This document shows, one piece after another, positions 1 through 7,456 of a stretch of 64,000 nt of DNA. Each line of letters opens with the position of its first letter. The stretch's first letter is position 1. Both the position numbers and the translations under genes were made by a program. Under the pieces are notes generated by a model, which saw nothing but the letters and a program-made list of their open reading frames with translations, had not been told where the DNA came from and searched no databases. The stretch comes from CAXMMR01 sp963692975 (lineage in GTDB: Bacteria; Pseudomonadota; Alphaproteobacteria; Acetobacterales; Acetobacteraceae), in NCBI GenBank assembly GCA_963692975.2, contig CAXMMR010000026.1, forward strand, positions 1 to 64,000, read 5' to 3'.

Positions 1-1337
1 TGACCCTCCCGGTGGTCGTGATCGCCGGGCGGCCGAATGTCGGCAAGAGCACGTTGTTCAATCGGCTGGCTGGCCGGCGGCATGCCATTGTTTCCGACAC
101 GCCGGGGGTGACGCGGGACCGCAAGGACGCGGAGGCGATGCTGCGCGGGCGCTTGGTGCGGCTGATCGACACGGCGGGGCTGGAGGAGTCGGCACCCGAC
201 AGCCTGTATGGGCGGATGCGGGCCTCGTCGGAGGCAGCGGTGCACGGGGCAGACCTCGTGGTATTCGTCGTCGACGCGCGGGCGGGGATCACGCCGGCGG
301 ACAGCCATTTTGCGGCCTGGCTGCGGCGGCAGGGGCGGCCGGTGCTGCTGGTGGCCAACAAGGCGGAGGGGCGCGGCGGCGTTGCGGCGGCCATGGAGGC
401 GTTTTCGCTCGGGCTGGGCGCGCCGCTGGCGGTTTCTGCGGAGCATGCCGAGGGGATCGCCGATTTGATGGGCGAGATTGCCGACCGGTTGCCGGAGGAG
501 AGCGTGGAGGCCGACGACGATGCGGGACGGCCGCTGCACCTGGCGATCGTCGGGCGGCCGAATGCCGGCAAGTCGACGCTGCTGAACCGGCTGCTCGGCG
601 AGGAGCGGATGATCACCGGGCCGGAGCCGGGGCTGACGCGCGATGCGGTGGCCGTGCGGCTGCGCGATGCGGAGGGGGAGATCGAGATCGTCGATACGGC
701 TGGGCTCAGGCGTCGGGCGCGGGTCGAGGTGGGCTTAGAGAAGATGTCGGTGAGCGCGACCATCGAGGCGCTGAAGATGGCCGAGGTGGTGGTGCTGTGC
801 GTCGATGCCGCGCTCGGGCTGCATGAGCAGGATTTGCAGATCGCGCGGTTGATCGAGCGGGAGGGGCGGGCCTGCATCCTGGCGCTCAACAAGTGGGATG
901 CGGTGGAGGACCGGGAGAAGCGGCGGGGGGAGATCTCCGACCGGCTCGAGACGTCGCTGGCGCAGATGAAGGGGATCCCGGTGGTGAGTTTTTCCGCGCT
1001 CACCGGGGCGAACGTGAACAAGCTGCTGCCGGTGGTGCGGCGGGCGGCGGCGATCTGGAACATGCGGGTGGCGACGGGGGAGCTGAACCGGTGGTTCGAG
1101 GGGGCGCTGGAGCGGCACCAGGCGCCGCTGGTTGAGGGGAGAAGGCTGAAGCTACGGTATATCACTCAGGCGAAGGCGCGGCCGCCGACGTTCATCGTGT
1201 TCGGCACCAGGGCGGAGCAGACGCCGGAGGATTACCAGCGCTATCTGGTGAACGGGTTGCGGGAGAATTTCAAGCTGCCGGGGACGCCGATCCGGCTGCA
1301 GTTCCGCGGCACGACGAACCCGTATGCGGACAAATAG
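1..1337 (+). CDS. der: Ribosome biogenesis GTPase Der (EngA), missing one base at the window edge
   Basis: Der is a tandem-GTPase assembly factor for the 50S ribosomal subunit. The first G domain opens with P-loop GRPNVGKST and has DTPGVTRD (switch II region) and NKAEG (base recognition). The second has P-loop GRPNAGKST, DTAGLR and NKWD, and is followed by the C-terminal KH-like domain ending near FRGTTNPYA. The first internal start is a GTG at base 12. However, bases 1-2 are TG in the same frame and are followed by codons for T-L-P-V-V-V-I-A-G-R, so the native start codon almost certainly begins one base before the window. That would give about 445 residues, normal for the family. The identification is secure; only the start is truncated. 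Confidence 0.96.
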   Translation, partial: TLPVVVIAGRPNVGKSTLFNRLAGRRHAIVSDTPGVTRDRKDAEAMLRGRLVRLIDTAGLEESAPDSLYGRMRASSEAAVHGADLVVFVVDARAGITPADSHFAAWLRRQGRPVLLVANKAEGRGGVAAAMEAFSLGLGAPLAVSAEHAEGIADLMGEIADRLPEESVEADDDAGRPLHLAIVGRPNAGKSTLLNRLLGEERMITGPEPGLTRDAVAVRLRDAEGEIEIVDTAGLRRRARVEVGLEKMSVSATIEALKMAEVVVLCVDAALGLHEQDLQIARLIEREGRACILALNKWDAVEDREKRRGEISDRLETSLAQMKGIPVVSFSALTGANVNKLLPVVRRAAAIWNMRVATGELNRWFEGALERHQAPLVEGRRLKLRYITQAKARPPTFIVFGTRAEQTPEDYQRYLVNGLRENFKLPGTPIRLQFRGTTNPYADK

Positions 1338-1421
1338 TGTCGGCTGGTGACCACGCCGGCGTGAACTCGACCTGCTGAAGTTGCGCTGCGTTGCAACATG
1401 CGGCGGCTTTAGGGGTGAGTG

Positions 1422-1739
1422 ATGAAAGCGGTTACTGTGGTCAGCCTTTTCGCGGCGACGCTCTCCATGGTGAGCTTCGTCCCGCAAGCCTGGGGCATCA
1501 TCAAGTCCCGCAGCACGGACGGCCTTTCGCTGCGCATGTACGCGATCACGGTGCTGGGCTTCATCGCCTGGCTGGCCTACGGGGCGCTGACGCTGCAATG
1601 GGCGATTATCGGGCAGAACATCATCTGTCTCGGGTTGTCGTCGTTTATTTTGGTGATGCTGTTGTTGCCGCAGCATCGCAAGGTGAAGGTCGCGGCCAAG
1701 CTGGACCCGGCGGTGGATAGCGCCAAGGTGGATGCTTAG
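1422..1739 (+). CDS. SemiSWEET / PQ-loop family small sugar transporter
   Basis: A membrane protein of about 105 residues with three predicted transmembrane helices. The first helix ends in a PQ-loop signature (SFVPQAWGIIKSRSTDGLS), which is the hallmark of bacterial SemiSWEETs. These dimerise to form a facilitative sugar uniporter. Helices lie at about residues 5-22, 38-57 and 63-80, and a charged cytoplasmic tail follows. The ATG at 1422 is preferred over an adjacent in-frame GTG at 1419 because AGGGG at 1411 is better spaced from it. It follows der by 84 bp on the same strand. The substrate cannot be read from the sequence. Confidence 0.8.
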   Translation: MKAVTVVSLFAATLSMVSFVPQAWGIIKSRSTDGLSLRMYAITVLGFIAWLAYGALTLQWAIIGQNIICLGLSSFILVMLLLPQHRKVKVAAKLDPAVDSAKVDA

Positions 1740-2062
1740 AGCAATATCAGCCAGTCTGTGATCGCTTAGCGATCTTCTTCAAGGCACTTCCGAAGGCTTG
1801 ATTGCCGTCAACGGCAGCGTCTTGGCGGCCGGCACGCCTTTGCCACCGGACACGTCAATCGAGATCATAAAACCAGCGGGTGCGGTCATGAACCCCACCA
1901 ACCCTGGCAGGATAGTGCACAGTTCAGGGCATAGCGGCCGAACGGTGCCGCTGGGCGAAGCCCGATGGAACGGCCGCTGAGGAGAGCCTTGGCCTTGCTT
2001 GTTCGGGAACCGTGCTGGTCAGGTCGCATTTGACAATCAGGATGAACATCGGAGGCGGGGAC
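1740..2062. other. Intergenic stretch with small inverted repeats, no supported gene
   Basis: No convincing gene is seen here. Just after the SemiSWEET gene is a short hairpin, GATCGCT-T-AGCGATC (1760-1774). At 1933-1978 there is a nested inverted repeat, AGCGGCCG ... CGGCCGCT, enclosing GGGCGAAGCCC. The sequence AGCCTTGGCCTTG near 1987 resembles the end of the family 2 hairpin repeats and could be a worn remnant. A 60-codon open frame (1798-1980) has no recognisable domain and no good ribosome binding site. Confidence 0.4.
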
Positions 2063-2572
2063 GTGGCGAAGACGGCGGAGAAGAGCGATCCCAAGTTGTG
2101 GGAGAAGGTCAAGGAGGAGGTGACCGAGGGGGATAAGGGGGGCAAGCCGGGGCAGTGGTCGGCGCGCAAGGCGCAGCTTGCCGTCGGCGAATACAAGCAG
2201 GAGGGCGGCGGCTATAAGGGCGAGAAGAGCGAGGACAACTCGCTGTCGCAATGGGGGAAAGAGGATTGGGGGACCAAGTCCGGGGAGCCGAGTGGGGAGA
2301 CGGGCGAGCGGTATTTGCCGAAGAAGTCGCGTGAGAAGCTCAGCGACGCCGAATACAAGCGGACGACCGAGAAGAAGCGGGCGGATACCAAGAAGGGCAA
2401 GCAGTTTTCTGCTCAGCCAGAGGACGTCGCCAAGAAAACGGCGGTGGATCGCAAGCCGAACGACCTCTCGGCGATGACGCGGGAAGAGCTGATGCAGCGG
2501 GCGCGGCAAAAAGGCGTCAAGGGGCGGTCGGGGATGAAGAAGCAGCAGTTGCTGCAGGCGCTGGGCGCGTGA
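2063..2572 (+). CDS. DUF5872-type small basic protein with C-terminal Rho-N/SAP-like motif
   Basis: A hydrophilic, lysine- and glutamate-rich protein of 169 residues. Its N-terminal third (LWEKVKEEVTEGDKGGKPG, then QWSARKAQLAVGEYK) is the pattern I associate with DUF5872, a family of unknown function. The middle is low complexity. The last 35 residues (MTREELMQRARQKGVKGRSG) look like a Rho-N/SAP-type small helical nucleic-acid-binding module. The GTG at 2063 is chosen because GGAGG at 2051-2055 sits seven bases upstream. An in-frame ATG at 2042 and longer starts exist but lack this support. The stop overlaps the next gene's GTG, so the two are probably translationally coupled. Confidence 0.65.
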   Translation: MAKTAEKSDPKLWEKVKEEVTEGDKGGKPGQWSARKAQLAVGEYKQEGGGYKGEKSEDNSLSQWGKEDWGTKSGEPSGETGERYLPKKSREKLSDAEYKRTTEKKRADTKKGKQFSAQPEDVAKKTAVDRKPNDLSAMTREELMQRARQKGVKGRSGMKKQQLLQALGA

Positions 2573-2943
2573 GCGACGGGTTCTCCGAGGACGAGCGGCG
2601 CTCGATCCAGGCCGAATATCGCGCGGTCGTCAACATGACGCCCTCGGCGTTGGCGAAGTGGCTGGAGAGCGAGGAAAGCCGCAGCGTGGGCATGACCAGC
2701 GGCGGGGAGAAGGTGACGAAGGCGGGCGGCGGCGAGGCGGTCGGGCACCATATGGGCGAGCGCATCGTCGCGATCGGGCACAAGAAGCAGGCCGACTTGG
2801 ATGACGACGACTTTGCCGACATGCGCAAGGTGGTGGGGTATATTCACCGGCACTCGAAGCAGCGGCCGTCAGGCGATGTCAGTGAGACCCGGTGGCGGTA
2901 TTCGCTCATGAATTGGGGGCATGATCCGTTGAAGGATAAGTAA
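2569..2943 (+). CDS. DUF3140 domain protein
   Basis: A small acidic-basic soluble protein of 124 residues that matches DUF3140 over its whole length. Recognisable blocks are VNMTPSALAKWLESEESRSV, VGHHMGERIVAI, MRKVVGYIHRHSKQRP and RWRYSLMNWGHDP. The function is unknown; the family often sits beside small lysine-rich proteins like the one encoded just upstream. It starts with GTG in a GTGA overlap with that gene, so the two form a bicistron. Its 3' end overlaps, on the opposite strand, the unusually long C-terminal tail of the convergent SDR gene. Confidence 0.8.
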   Translation: MSDGFSEDERRSIQAEYRAVVNMTPSALAKWLESEESRSVGMTSGGEKVTKAGGGEAVGHHMGERIVAIGHKKQADLDDDDFADMRKVVGYIHRHSKQRPSGDVSETRWRYSLMNWGHDPLKDK

Positions 2944-3704
2944 GGAAGGGCTTCTTTTTTGAAAAAAGAACCGCTTCCTTTCGGATAAAAGTTTTTTGCT
3001 TCGATATAAGACCCATGCTGCAGGAAGGTGGGCAGGCATAGCGACGCGATCTCGGGGGCGACTGTCGCTGGCAATTTCAATGTTCCCGGATCCTCGGCCG
3101 GGTACGCCATGGCGCGCAGGCGCGTCGCGGTGCGGCCGGGATCGAACAGGTTGACGCGCAGGGGCGTGTTGTCGACCTCCTGCGCCCAGGCTTGGACCAT
3201 GTTCTCGAGCGCCGCCTTGGTGGCGCCGTAGATGCCCCAGTAGGCCCTCGGGGCTTGCGCGATGCGGCTGGTCAGGAAGACGGCGCGGCCGGCTTCGGCG
3301 GCGACGAGTAGCGGAGAGCAGGTGCGGATCAGGCGCCAGGTCGCGGTGAGGTTGACGGCCAGCGCGTCGGCCATGTCGCGCGGCTGGATGTGGGCGACGG
3401 GGGTGAGCTTGCCGAGGGTGGCGGCGGCGTGGACCAGAATATCGAGGCGGCCGAAGCGGGTGGCGATGGAGGGGCCGAGGGCGTCGATGCCGGCTTCGTT
3501 CTTAAGGTCGAGGGGCAGCAGGGTTAGTGCCTCGCCGCCGGCCTGGCGGGCGAGGTCGTCGGTTTCCTCCAGGCCGCCCTGGCTGCGGCCGGTCGCGACC
3601 ACGTGGGCGCCGAGGCGGGCAAGCTCTATGGCGGTGGCCTGGCCGATGCCGCGGGAGGCGCCGGTGACGAGGGCGACGCGGCCGGCAAGCGGCAGCGTGG
3701 TCAA
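2844..3704 (-). CDS. Short-chain dehydrogenase/reductase with repeat-derived C-terminal extension
   Basis: A classical SDR oxidoreductase. The Rossmann motif TGASRGIG lies at about residues 14-21, the NNAG-equivalent is VHAAATLG, and the catalytic motif is YWGIYGATK (Tyr-x-x-x-Lys) preceded by a Ser in FLTSRIAQ. Normal SDR sequence ends near residue 225 (CLPTFLQHGSYIEAKNFYPK). The remaining ~60 residues are translated from the family 1 repeat (GSGSFFKKEALPYL) and then from the antisense of the neighbouring DUF3140 gene. It starts at TTG 3704, sharing bases with the TGA of purF, which implies translational coupling. It is the last gene of cvpA-purF-SDR. The substrate is unknown. Confidence 0.85.
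   Translation of the reverse strand: MTTLPLAGRVALVTGASRGIGQATAIELARLGAHVVATGRSQGGLEETDDLARQAGGEALTLLPLDLKNEAGIDALGPSIATRFGRLDILVHAAATLGKLTPVAHIQPRDMADALAVNLTATWRLIRTCSPLLVAAEAGRAVFLTSRIAQAPRAYWGIYGATKAALENMVQAWAQEVDNTPLRVNLFDPGRTATRLRAMAYPAEDPGTLKLPATVAPEIASLCLPTFLQHGSYIEAKNFYPKGSGSFFKKEALPYLSFNGSCPQFMSEYRHRVSLTSPDGRCFECR
2945..3010. repeat. Family 1 paired-arm hairpin repeat, site A (rearranged)
   Basis: A degenerate member of the A/T-rich hairpin family. AAGGAAGGGCTTCTTTTTT runs straight into GAAAAAAGAACCGCTTCCTT, as if the middle of a two-arm element had been deleted. A separate AAAAGTTTTTTGCTTC half follows. It sits between convergent genes. The minus-strand SDR frame stays open through it, so the repeat encodes part of that protein's C-terminal tail. 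Confidence 0.7.
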
Positions 3705-5203
3705 TGCACGTTCAGCAGCGACAATTGGCGTTCGGGTTGGTCGGACTTGTCGTCGAAGTCGGGCAGGGGGACGGGGTATTCGCCGGTGAAGCAGGCGTCG
3801 CAGAATTGCGGGCGGGCGGCGTTGCGGCCGGGCTTGCCGAGGGCGCGATAGAGACCGTCGAGCGAGATGAAGGCGAGGCTGTCGGCGCCGATGAGGGCGG
3901 CCATGGCGGCGACGTCGTTGCGGGCAGCGAGCAGCTTGGCGCGCTCCGGGGTGTCGATGCCGTAGAAGCAGGAGTGGGTGGTGGGCGGCGAGGAGATGCG
4001 CATGTGCACCTCGCTCGCACCCGCGGCACGGACCATCTCGACAATCTTGCGGCTGGTGGTGCCGCGCACGATGCTGTCATCGACCAGGACGACGCGCTTG
4101 CCGGCGAGCATGGCGCGGTTGGCGGAGTGCTTGAGCTTGACGCCGAGGTTACGGATTTGGTCGGACGGCTCGATGAAGGTGCGGCCGACATAGTGGTTGC
4201 GGATGATGCCGAGCTCGAACGGGATGCCGCTTTCCAGCGCGTAGCCCATGGCGGCGGGGACGCCGCTGTCGGGGACCGGGACGATGACGTCGGCCTCCGC
4301 CGGGGCCTCGCGGGCGAGCTCGCGGCCGATGCGCTTGCGGGCCTCGTAGACGGGCATGCCCTCCATGACGCTGTCCGGCCGGGCGAAGTAGATGTACTCG
4401 AAGACGCAGAAGCGGGCCTGGCCGCCGGCGCCGAACGGCTTGATGGAGCGGACGCCCTGAGCGGAGATGATGATGATCTCGCCGGGCTCCACGTCGCGGA
4501 CGAATTCGGCGCCGACGATGTCGAGCGCGCAGGTCTCGGAGGCGAGGATCCAGCCATGCGAGCCGTCGGCGTGGGAGACGCGGCCGAGGATCAGCGGGCG
4601 GACGCCGAGGGGATCGCGGACGCCCATCAGCGCCTCGTCGGACAGCGCCACCAGGGAGTAGGCGCCGATGACCTGCTTGAGGGCGTCGATCAGGCGGTCG
4701 ACAACCGTTGAGTAGAGGCTGATGGCGATGAGGTGGACGAAGACCTCGCTGTCGGTCGTCGACTGGAACAGGCAGCCGCGGCGGACCAGGGCGCGGCGGA
4801 GGGCGAGCGCGTTGGTGAGGTTGCCGTTGTGGGCGACGGCGAAGCCGCCGAACTCGAAATCGGCGTAGAGCGGTTGGACGTTGCGCAGCACGGTGTCGCC
4901 GGTGGTGGCGTAGCGGTTGTGGCCGATGGCGGAGATGCCGGGCAGGGAGGCGATGACCCGGGCATCGCCGAAATTGTCGCCGACCAGGCCGAGGCCCTTC
5001 TGCATGTGGAAGCGGCGGCCGTCGAAGGAGACGATGCCGGTCGCCTCCTGGCCGCGATGCTGCAGGGCGTGCAGGCCGAGGGCGGTCAGCGCGGCCGCGT
5101 CAGTGACGTTGAAGACGCCGAAGACGCCGCACTCCTCGTGCAGGGTATCCGCCTCGCCGGCCATGTCGTCGTCAGCCAGAGTGTCGTTGAGTCGCTCGTT
5201 CAT
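3701..5203 (-). CDS. purF: Amidophosphoribosyltransferase
   Basis: Catalyses the first committed step of de novo purine synthesis: PRPP + glutamine to 5-phosphoribosylamine. The N-terminal Ntn-type glutaminase starts after a propeptide-like leader, with the nucleophile Cys in HEECGVFGVF. HALQHRGQEATGI follows. The C-terminal phosphoribosyltransferase domain carries the PRPP loop VVLVDDSIVRGTTSRKI. About 500 residues is typical. ATG 5203 is preferred over GTG 5206 because AAGGA lies seven bases upstream. It follows cvpA by about 10 bp, the same pairing as in many proteobacteria, and its stop overlaps the SDR start. Confidence 0.97.
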   Translation of the reverse strand: MNERLNDTLADDDMAGEADTLHEECGVFGVFNVTDAAALTALGLHALQHRGQEATGIVSFDGRRFHMQKGLGLVGDNFGDARVIASLPGISAIGHNRYATTGDTVLRNVQPLYADFEFGGFAVAHNGNLTNALALRRALVRRGCLFQSTTDSEVFVHLIAISLYSTVVDRLIDALKQVIGAYSLVALSDEALMGVRDPLGVRPLILGRVSHADGSHGWILASETCALDIVGAEFVRDVEPGEIIIISAQGVRSIKPFGAGGQARFCVFEYIYFARPDSVMEGMPVYEARKRIGRELAREAPAEADVIVPVPDSGVPAAMGYALESGIPFELGIIRNHYVGRTFIEPSDQIRNLGVKLKHSANRAMLAGKRVVLVDDSIVRGTTSRKIVEMVRAAGASEVHMRISSPPTTHSCFYGIDTPERAKLLAARNDVAAMAALIGADSLAFISLDGLYRALGKPGRNAARPQFCDACFTGEYPVPLPDFDDKSDQPERQLSLLNVH

Positions 5204-5213
5204 CACGGCATCC

Positions 5214-5792
5214 TTACTCGCGGACCGGGGCGGCGTCGGGCTCGGCAGGCCCTGTCGGGGTCGCGTGCGGCGCGTCAGTGGCGGCTGGCGTGCCGGGCGG
5301 CGGCACCAGCGTCGGGCGGTAGGCCTTGGGGAGGCGATCGGCAGTCCAGACGGCGCCGGCGTAGACGAGCGGCATGCCGCGTGCGTGCTGCACGACGGCC
5401 GGCCACTCTTCGCTCGGGATCACCAGCCCGACCAGAATGTAGGCAAGCACAACGACGACTGCACCCCTCGCCACACCGAACAGCAGCCCCAGCATGCGAT
5501 CCAGGCCGCCGAGGGCGGAGAACTGGATGAAGCGGGCGGCCAGGTTGGCGAGCACGGAGAACAGGATGAGCAGGACGATGAAGCCGATGGCGTAGGCGAT
5601 GATGTCGCCGGTCGTCGGGTCGGAGAACCATCCGTGCGTGGTCGGCGCGATCAATGGGTAGAGCTGGACGGAGCCCCAAGCGGCGATGATCCAGGCGAGC
5701 AGGCCGAGCACCTCGCGCACCAGGCCGCGCACCAGCCCGGCCAGGGCGGAGATCGCGAGCACCGCCAGGGCAATGCCGTCGACATAGGTCAT
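5214..5792 (-). CDS. cvpA: CvpA family inner-membrane protein
   Basis: A protein of 192 residues with four to five hydrophobic segments: VDGIALAVLAISALAGLVRG, VREVLGLLAWIIAAWGSVQL, IIAYAIGFIVLLILFSVLAN and a fourth near GVARGAVVVVLAYILVGLVI. A Pro/Ala-rich cytoplasmic tail follows. This is the CvpA (colicin V production) fold, thought to help envelope homeostasis; the molecular role is unclear. ATG 5792 was chosen because the frame continues far upstream only as a shadow of the beta-helix gene and the family N-terminus is MTYVDGIALA. It is the first gene of the cvpA-purF-SDR cluster. Confidence 0.9.
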   Translation of the reverse strand: MTYVDGIALAVLAISALAGLVRGLVREVLGLLAWIIAAWGSVQLYPLIAPTTHGWFSDPTTGDIIAYAIGFIVLLILFSVLANLAARFIQFSALGGLDRMLGLLFGVARGAVVVVLAYILVGLVIPSEEWPAVVQHARGMPLVYAGAVWTADRLPKAYRPTLVPPPGTPAATDAPHATPTGPAEPDAAPVRE

Positions 5793-5861
5793 GGTGCGAT
5801 CCGACTCGCCCTCTGAAGCGTGCGCGCGGACGTATAGAGCAAGAAGGTTACGGAAAGAAGA

Positions 5862-6065
5862 AAGGCCAGGAGCTCTGCTCCTGGACCTCGCTGGGGCCTG
5901 AGGCCCCAGACCCGCATCCGTTAGGAGCGCAGAGGTGCTTTCTTGCTTGGCGAAGCCGTTCAATCCTGCTTCGCACACCACTGCAGTCCGTTCGGAAGCA
6001 CGTGTAACGAATGGATTTAAAGGCTTCGCCTTTAATGGGATCCAGGGGCAAAGCCCCTGGCCTTG
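5862..6065. repeat. Family 2 GC-rich hairpin repeat, copy 1
   Basis: An intergenic element of about 204 bp built from consecutive stem-loops. It opens with CCAGGAGC-TCT-GCTCCTGG (5866-5884), then CTGGGGCCTGAGGCCCCAG (5891-5909). A middle section contains GGCGAAGCCGTTCAATCCTGC. It closes with TTAAAGGCTTCGCCTTTAA (6017-6035) and CCAGGGGCAAAGCCCCTGG (6042-6060). Both ends read AAGGCCAGG(A/G)GC inward, so it has terminal inverted repeats. It lies directly behind the stop codon of the beta-helix gene. Homologous copies are at 42246-42439 and, inverted, at 49647-49881. Confidence 0.8.
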
Positions 6066-6067
6066 TC

Positions 6068-7456
6068 TTAAACTGCTGAAGGGCTGAGCTGCACGGCGAT
6101 GTAGGGCACGGCGACGCCGCCGGCGGTGACATACCCGGGTGACGGGAAGGTTGCGGGGAGGGCGCCGGTGGCGGTGGCGCCGGCGCCGGCGACGCCCAGG
6201 GTTGCGGCCTGGCCCATCAGCGCCTTGGGGGTGGCGCCGCCGAGCTGGGCGAGGCTGCTGCTGCCGGCGACCATGCAGGCCAGTGTTGGCGCCGTGGTGC
6301 CGGCCGATTGCAGCTGGGCGGCGAACCAGACGATGCCGCGGCTGAGCGGGATGGAGGCGGCGAGCGTGGCGATTGCCTCGCCGGCGGTGTCGGTGGAGGC
6401 GTGGCCGGCGTCGACGATCAGGGCGCCGGGCTGGCCCGCATTGTCGGCATAGAGGCCGAGCTGGATGGTGGTGCCGCCGGCGCCGGCGGTGGCGACCAGG
6501 ACGCCGAAGGCGGAGAGGGTGATGGTGTCGGCGGTAATGGCGTAGGGGATCGCCGTCAGGGCGGCGGCGGTGGGCGCCTGGTTGATGGTCTGGGCGGTTG
6601 GGCCGTACCAGCGCTTGGTCTGGAGCGGGACCACCGGGTGCGCGGCCGAGTAGCTGTAATCGCGCCAGTTCAGCGTCGTCGTGCCGCCGGCGGTGTTCTG
6701 GATGAGTGCGGCGCGGTTCGAGTTCACGCAGCCGACGGTGCCGGCCAGGTTGATGGCGAGCGGGCCGGCGAACGCGTTGCGGAAGATCGCGGTGGGGGAG
6801 CCGGTCGCCGCGTCGTAGAAGACGCGGTAGTTGATGATCTGCAGCTCGGCCGGGGCGCCGTCGAAGCGCAGGCCGGAGGCGAAGTTGGCGTTGTCGCGGT
6901 AGTAGGCGAAGAAGTCGATGATCTCGACGCGGCCGGACTGGGCGATTTGGATCGGGTAGGCATTGAAGCGCTCGGCGGTGCAGCCGATGATCCGGACGTA
7001 GTTCGAGTTCGCGAAGTTGTAGCCGCACTGCACGTAGGGCGCGTTGACGGCGCGGCCGTCGCCGCGGGCCGAGCAGTTGCGATACTCGAGCCGGTTGTTG
7101 CCGGTGGCCGAGGCGATCACCGCGACGAAGCCGTTCTGCTGGAAGTCGATGGCGTGGCAATCGATGTAGGTGATCGTGTGCAGGAAAGTGGCGGCGAGGT
7201 TGGTCGAGCCGTCGATGAAGGCGTCGACGGCGTCGATCACCTGGCAGTCGATGTAGCGGGTGCCGAAGCTGCGGTTCTGGAAGCCGACCGAGCCTGAGGT
7301 CACGCGGTTAACGTGGCTCGGGCCGTGCACGACGCAGTTCTCGTAGGTGAGGAAGTAGCAGCCCCAGTGATTGTCGAGTGCCGCGTTGAAGCAGTCGCGC
7401 ACGACGCAGTCATGGATGTGGCAGTGCTTCGGGTTGCCGCGCACCCAGGTGCCCAT
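6068..7456 (-). CDS. Beta-helix protein, 3' part after a frameshift
   Basis: Continuation of the right-handed beta-helix protein encoded by the frame that begins at 9059. It opens MGTWVRGNPKHCHIHDC, which joins naturally to the upstream frame's VYWGGYKYDG if one G of a GGG run at about 7452-7454 is removed. The first ~230 residues keep beta-helix character with short repeated coils (HIHDCVVRDCFNAALDN, RYIDCQVIDAVDAFID). The last ~150 residues form a separate beta-rich Ala/Gly/Thr domain (GTTIQLGLYADNAGQPGA) of unknown role. It could be expressed separately from this ATG, but it more likely reflects a frameshift mutation or a sequencing error. Confidence 0.6.
   Translation of the reverse strand: MGTWVRGNPKHCHIHDCVVRDCFNAALDNHWGCYFLTYENCVVHGPSHVNRVTSGSVGFQNRSFGTRYIDCQVIDAVDAFIDGSTNLAATFLHTITYIDCHAIDFQQNGFVAVIASATGNNRLEYRNCSARGDGRAVNAPYVQCGYNFANSNYVRIIGCTAERFNAYPIQIAQSGRVEIIDFFAYYRDNANFASGLRFDGAPAELQIINYRVFYDAATGSPTAIFRNAFAGPLAINLAGTVGCVNSNRAALIQNTAGGTTTLNWRDYSYSAAHPVVPLQTKRWYGPTAQTINQAPTAAALTAIPYAITADTITLSAFGVLVATAGAGGTTIQLGLYADNAGQPGALIVDAGHASTDTAGEAIATLAASIPLSRGIVWFAAQLQSAGTTAPTLACMVAGSSSLAQLGGATPKALMGQAATLGVAGAGATATGALPATFPSPGYVTAGGVAVPYIAVQLSPSAV

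Noticed and set aside
1798..1980. A 60-codon frame after the SemiSWEET gene
   Set aside because: No ribosome binding site and no family. It overlaps inverted-repeat sequence.
5214..7160. A 648-codon frame that would fuse CvpA to sequence inside the beta-helix gene
   Set aside because: Sequence upstream of 5792 is low-complexity Arg/Pro and covers repeat copy 1. CvpA has its own ATG and family N-terminus.
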